NCBI RefSeq assembly: GCF_008386495.1
Contig: NZ_VTHJ01000011.1
Coordinates: 122,023 to 170,650 of the forward strand
From: Streptomyces tailanensis
GTDB taxonomy: Bacteria > Actinomycetota > Actinomycetes > Streptomycetales > Streptomycetaceae
Length of the DNA: 48,628 nucleotides
Reading direction: 5' to 3'
The stretch's first letter is position 1, and the number at the start of each line of letters is the position of its first letter. The notes beneath the pieces were generated by a model. The model ran no database searches, had not been told where the DNA came from, and saw only the letters and a list, made by a program, of their open reading frames with translations. This document shows, piece by piece, positions 45,359-48,628 of this stretch. Position numbers and translations under genes: made by a program.

Positions 45359-47266
45359 ATGACCTTGCTCACGCTCGACAAGGCTGTCTCCACGAAGACA
45401 GACACGCGAGAAACAGACCGCGTTCCGCCCCAGCCGGGTCCCCTCCAGCGAGAGGTCCGGGCCACGGCAGCCGAGGAACTGACCCACCTGCTCTTCGACC
45501 AGCAGGACCGGGCCCGTATCCACGACACCTGGCGCACCCTCGTCGGCGGCGAGGCCTTCGCGTACCGCCCGGGCCTCTCACCGGACGAGCGCACGGCGCT
45601 GTCGTACGACCGGCTCCGACTGGTCAACGACGCGGTCGACAACCCGGAGGCACTCGCCTCCGACCCGCGTCTGCTCGCCAGTCTGCATGAGTGGACGGGG
45701 TTCGTCGACGGCGCCCTCGGCACTCTGTCGGGCATTCACTACAACCTCTTTCTGGGCAGCTTCGTCGACCACGACGACCGCCGGCACGACCTTTCCGAGT
45801 ACATGTCGATGAACCGCACAGGAACGTTCCTGTGCACCGAGCTCGACCATGGCAACGACGCGGCCGCCATGGAGACCACCGCGACCCTGGACCCGGCCAC
45901 GGGCGGCTTCGTCCTCGACACCCCCCACCCCGGCGCCCAGAAGTTCATGCCCAACACCAGCCTGGTCGGCGGCCCGAAGAGCGCCCTGGTGGCCGCGCGA
46001 CTTCTGGTGGAGGGCGAGGACCAGGGGGTCTTCCTCTTCCTCGTGCCGCTGAGCGACGAGAGGGGACATCTGCCCGGCATCACGGTCCGCGCGCTGCCAC
46101 CGAAGCTGGGGAGCAACGTCGACCACTGCCTCACCTCCTTCGACCAGGTGTGGCTGCCGCGCGAGGCACTGCTGGAGGCCGAGCACGGCCGGCTGTCCCC
46201 CGACAACACGGTGACCAGCGGCGTGGGAAACCGGCGCAAGCGGTTCCTGCGCTCCATCGCCCGGGTCACCACGGGCAAGCTGTGCATGAGCGCCGCCGCG
46301 ATCGGGGTCTCCCGTACGGCGCTCGCCATCGCCGTACGACACGCCCACCACAGGCACATCTCCGGCCCGAAGGCCGGGCAGCGCCTGCCGCTCGCCGCGC
46401 ACCGCAGCCACCACGGGCGACTGCTGCGCGCCCTCGCCACGGGGTACGCCATGACGTTCCTGCACCGAAGAGTGGTGACCCGGTGGGCCGAGCACACCCC
46501 CGCCGACCAGGCCGAGGTGGAACGTCTGGTCGCCATCGCCAAGGGCTGGATCACCTGGCAGGCACGGGACATCACCCTCGAGTGCCGGGAACGCTGCGGT
46601 GCGCAGGGGCTCTTCCGGGTCAACGGTCTGACCGAACTCCAGCAGGACCTGGAGGGCGCGATCACCGCGGAGGGCGACAACCTCGTGGTCTGGCTCAAGG
46701 CCGGCGGCGAGATGCTCTTCGGACACGAGCCGGTCGAACGCGGCCACCTCGGTCCGCTCTCCCCCGACCAGGAACTCGCCGACCTGGAGTTCCTGCGCGG
46801 TCTGCTCGCCGAGGCCGAATCCATCTGGCAGGCCCGAGCCCGCACCGCCCTGCGCGAGGGCCCCGCCGGTGACCCGGTGGGCCGCTGGAACGAGGCCTCC
46901 ACCGCCGCCCTGGAGGTGGTCTCCGCCCACGCCCGCCTCCAGGCCGCCGACGCCTTTCTCGCCACCGCCGCCCAGGCCACCCAGCCGACGGCCCGCTTCC
47001 TCCTCCACAGCCTGTGCCGGCTGTTCCTCCTCAAGCAGATCTCCGAACACACCGGAGACCTGCTCGCCGAGGGCCTGATAAGCCCCGACCACGTACGCGG
47101 CCTCCCGAGAACCGTAGAAACGGTCGTCTCCGACCTGGCCCCCCACATGACGACCCTCGTCGACGCCTTCACCCTCCCGGACGAGTACCTGGCAACCATC
47201 CCGATCGCCTCGGGCACGTCCATCACCCAGCACCTCTACGACCGCCCCTCCCTGGTGACGACCTGA
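45359..47266 (+). CDS. Acyl-CoA oxidase, Aco-like (butenolide biosynthesis)
   Basis: The 635-residue FAD acyl-CoA oxidase is of the long (peroxisomal ACOX-like) kind rather than the 380-residue dehydrogenases. Landmarks: FLCTELDHGNDAAAMETTATLDP (flavin-binding loop), DTPHPGAQKFMPN, DQVWLPREALL, and the C-terminal domain sequence ITAEGDNLVVWLKAGGEML, equivalent to the YEGDN motif of ACOX. In S. avermitilis, Aco makes the alpha,beta-unsaturated acyl precursor of avenolide and its gene lies next to avaR1, as here. ATG 45359 with GAAGAGG eight bases ahead is preferred; GTG 45353 is also in frame. It is divergent from the AvaR1-like gene and preceded by three ARE-like sites. Confidence 0.9.
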   Translation: MTLLTLDKAVSTKTDTRETDRVPPQPGPLQREVRATAAEELTHLLFDQQDRARIHDTWRTLVGGEAFAYRPGLSPDERTALSYDRLRLVNDAVDNPEALASDPRLLASLHEWTGFVDGALGTLSGIHYNLFLGSFVDHDDRRHDLSEYMSMNRTGTFLCTELDHGNDAAAMETTATLDPATGGFVLDTPHPGAQKFMPNTSLVGGPKSALVAARLLVEGEDQGVFLFLVPLSDERGHLPGITVRALPPKLGSNVDHCLTSFDQVWLPREALLEAEHGRLSPDNTVTSGVGNRRKRFLRSIARVTTGKLCMSAAAIGVSRTALAIAVRHAHHRHISGPKAGQRLPLAAHRSHHGRLLRALATGYAMTFLHRRVVTRWAEHTPADQAEVERLVAIAKGWITWQARDITLECRERCGAQGLFRVNGLTELQQDLEGAITAEGDNLVVWLKAGGEMLFGHEPVERGHLGPLSPDQELADLEFLRGLLAEAESIWQARARTALREGPAGDPVGRWNEASTAALEVVSAHARLQAADAFLATAAQATQPTARFLLHSLCRLFLLKQISEHTGDLLAEGLISPDHVRGLPRTVETVVSDLAPHMTTLVDAFTLPDEYLATIPIASGTSITQHLYDRPSLVTT

Positions 47267-47305
47267 CCCCCGGCAAGACGCCCCCGCTCCACCGCACGAC
47301 GACGG

Positions 47306-47338
47306 GAGCCCGGCACAGCTTTACGCCGTACCGGGCTC
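47306..47338. terminator. Hairpin between the convergent oxidase and GtrA-like genes
   Basis: GAGCCCGG (47306-47313) and CCGGGCTC (47331-47338) pair across a 17-base loop, 40 bases after the oxidase stop. It could serve both converging transcripts. Confidence 0.5.
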
Positions 47339-47425
47339 ACCGCACGTGACTGCCGGAGCGCCGGCGCCGGCCCTGACCACGGTGATCGGCGAGCGCTCCC
47401 CCGACGTCGCCTCCGGAGTCGGTCG

Positions 47426-48139
47426 TCACCGTGCCAGGCACAGGGTCCAGGAGCCGCCCGTCGTCCAGGTCGCGCACTCGGCCGGTACGGTGCCGGGGCG
47501 GGTCCACTCGTGCCAGGTGTACGACAGGGTGGGGGCCAGGGGGCGGACGTGACGCCGGGCTCGGCGGGAGGTGGTGCCGAGCGGGGCGCGGCGGGGTGCG
47601 GTCGGGACCGGGGCGGGCTGGGCGGTGCGTCCGTCGCCGGGCTCCTCGGCGGGCCGGTTCGTCGCGAAGACGAACAGGCGTAGAACCAGGAACCGCCCGA
47701 CCCCGGCCAGCGCGGACGCGGACAGGTAGACCGTCTGCTCGACGAGGACGCCGGGGGCGGAGTGCACGAGGTGGAGTACGGCCATCGCCGCGCAGGTCAC
47801 TCCGTACGCGACCGCCGCCGAACCGGCCGACTGCAGATGCTCCCGCCGTCCGGCCCGGCGCCCGGCGCCGAAGGTGAAGCGCGCGTGCAGTTCGGTGGCC
47901 ACGACCGTCGACACCACCGTGACCAGCGCGTTCGCCACCACCCACGGCACCAGCACGGCCAGCAGCGCCACGGCCCCGCTGGAGACGACTCCGACCCCGC
48001 CACCGCACACGACGAAGCGTACGAACGCGGCCAACGGGCCCTTCGGTTCCGTCGATTCCGTCGGTTCCGTCGGTTCCGCGACAACGGTCGGTGTCGCCTG
48101 GGCCGGGAGGCGGCGCGTCGCGTACTCCGTCTGCTCCAT
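47426..48139 (-). CDS. GtrA-family small membrane protein
   Basis: The 237-residue protein has four predicted membrane segments in residues 36-155 and the GtrA pattern: [49 protein letters not shown] (the ending equals the NF.NR.FVF-type signature), then two more helices ending FLVLRLFVFATN. GtrA proteins are thought to flip undecaprenyl-phosphate-linked sugars or otherwise serve cell-surface glycans. A low-complexity head with repeated TEPTEST and a 75-residue basic, Trp-containing tail are unusual. ATG 48139 follows GGAAGG. Its upstream region holds the same nested operator as the TetR and serine hydrolase genes 45 kb away. Confidence 0.75.
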   Translation of the reverse strand: MEQTEYATRRLPAQATPTVVAEPTEPTESTEPKGPLAAFVRFVVCGGGVGVVSSGAVALLAVLVPWVVANALVTVVSTVVATELHARFTFGAGRRAGRREHLQSAGSAAVAYGVTCAAMAVLHLVHSAPGVLVEQTVYLSASALAGVGRFLVLRLFVFATNRPAEEPGDGRTAQPAPVPTAPRRAPLGTTSRRARRHVRPLAPTLSYTWHEWTRPGTVPAECATWTTGGSWTLCLAR

Positions 48140-48210
48140 CACGAACCTTCCGCCCCCTCGATCCGACCGCACTCGCATGCGTTCGCACGTCGCACGTCGT
48201 ACGTTGACGA

Positions 48211-48259
48211 GAACAACGTACGTGAATGCGCACACTGTTCGCAAGGGGGTACGGGGTTC
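48211..48259. promoter_or_regulatory. Nested palindromic operator, copy 3
   Basis: The inner palindrome TGCGCACA-C-TGTTCGCA (48227-48243) is framed by GAACAACGTACG (48211-48222) and GTACGGGGTTC (48249-48259), all on one centre at 48235. The same two-layer design occurs at 1820-1867 and 2740-2786. It lies 72-120 bases before the GtrA-like start. Confidence 0.75.
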
Positions 48260-48429
48260 GGCGGCCGAGCCCGAGCGCGGGATCCGGAGAGGGTGAGCAG
48301 AAGGCGGCGTCGGCGCGCCGAATGGAGTCGACCGGCGCGCGGAGCCCACAGCTCCCCCCCGTGGAAACCATGAGCCCCGCCGCCGGTCGGTGTGCCGGGA
48401 GCGGTGGACGGACGAAGCCGACGCCTGCC

Positions 48430-48628
48430 TCAGGTGCCGGCCTGGCCGTCCGCCTCCGCCTCCGGGGTCGCCGGTTCGGCGGTCGTGCCAAGCCTGCTGA
48501 CGAGTCTGGCCCGCAGCCTGGAGGTGGGCAGGCCGGAGATCAGGTTGCGGAACCGCTTCCGGCGGCCGTGCTTCTCCCGGGTCTTCTCCGCCTGGAAGTC
48601 GAGGTCCTCGACCGCGATCGCCAGACCG
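48430..48628 (-). pseudogene. C-terminal part of a TnpB/IS605 OrfB-like transposase, cut by the window edge and probably truncated
   Basis: The reading frame entering from the right edge gives GLAIAVEDLDF, EKTREKHGRRKRFRNLISG and LPTSRLRARLVSRL, then an acidic tail and a stop at 48430. The EDLDF and EKHGRRKRF block resembles the middle RuvC-like part of TnpB/OrfB-type transposases common in Streptomyces. Those proteins normally continue for another 80-100 residues with the zinc ribbon and last catalytic Asp. Here the frame ends about 20 residues after the match, in low-complexity sequence, which suggests a truncated remnant. The 5' part lies outside the window. Family assignment is from memory of the motif. 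Confidence 0.5.

Noticed and set aside
47337..48491. Longer minus-strand frame spanning the GtrA-like gene
   Set aside because: It is out of frame with the four hydrophobic helices and encodes an Arg/Pro-rich product typical of shadows.

Overview
The window has the very high G+C content, codon bias and gene types of a Streptomyces (or close relative) chromosome. Nearly all of it is one specialised-metabolite locus: a nonribosomal peptide synthetase (NRPS) cluster with its own precursor supply and, next to it, a butenolide-type (avenolide-like) signalling locus. The sequence was read by eye. Domain boundaries and adenylation (A) domain codes are manual alignments.

Left flank, 1-4841: a beta-lactamase-fold serine hydrolase, then a TetR repressor divergent from a 14-TM drug-efflux-type MFS transporter. 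Both promoter regions carry the same nested palindromic operator, and a third copy sits near the right edge at 48211-48259. Precursor supply, 4842-9197: argC-argJ-argB-argD, leftward, joined by 4-bp overlaps, no argR. This set makes ornithine. A small P-loop kinase-like gene (9365-9862) and an orphan P450 with an unusual I-helix (10140-11369) follow. The P450 promoter holds a perfect 9-8-9 palindrome of the gamma-butyrolactone-receptor operator (ARE) type.

NRPS region, 11678-40246, all leftward; read in transcription order from the right: type II thioesterase; an A-KR-T protein; a stand-alone degenerate condensation-domain protein; a Ser-activating A-T-C-T protein; a 5531-residue synthetase C-A-T-E-C-A-T-C-A-T-E-C-A-T-TE; a piperazate-synthase (KtzT-like) protein; an ornithine N5-hydroxylase (KtzI-like); an MbtH-like protein. 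All four A domains of the giant synthetase give the same code (DVFSVAAYAK by eye). With KtzI/KtzT and argCJBD alongside, the natural reading is a peptide with four consecutive piperazic acids in D-L-D-L order after a serine and a probable hydroxy-acid starter. The giant gene arose by duplication of a bimodule. It has since taken up two in-frame insertions of intergenic repeat DNA.

Regulation and signalling, 40455-47266: a StrR-like activator, two ArpA/ScbR-type TetR receptors, a P450 and an acyl-CoA oxidase. The order oxidase / receptor / P450 / receptor matches what I recall of aco-avaR1-cyp17-avaR2 for avenolide in S. avermitilis. ARE-like palindromes occur at 41656, 41864, 42639, 44942, 45080 and 45278, and at 11418 before the distant P450. 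Inferred circuit: Aco and the P450 make a butenolide; receptors sense it; StrR-like activator and orphan P450 are released; the NRPS is switched on.

Right flank, 47426-48628: a GtrA-family membrane protein carrying the third copy of the left-flank operator, and the tail of a TnpB-like transposase gene cut by the window edge.

Gaps over 300 bp: 4487-4841 (terminator and interspersed repeats), 11370-11677 (ARE and a composite repeat/terminator), 41583-41885 (two AREs and a terminator), 42540-42904 (ARE-like site and a terminator), 44914-45358 (divergent promoter with three ARE-like sites). No rRNA, tRNA, riboswitch or CRISPR was seen.
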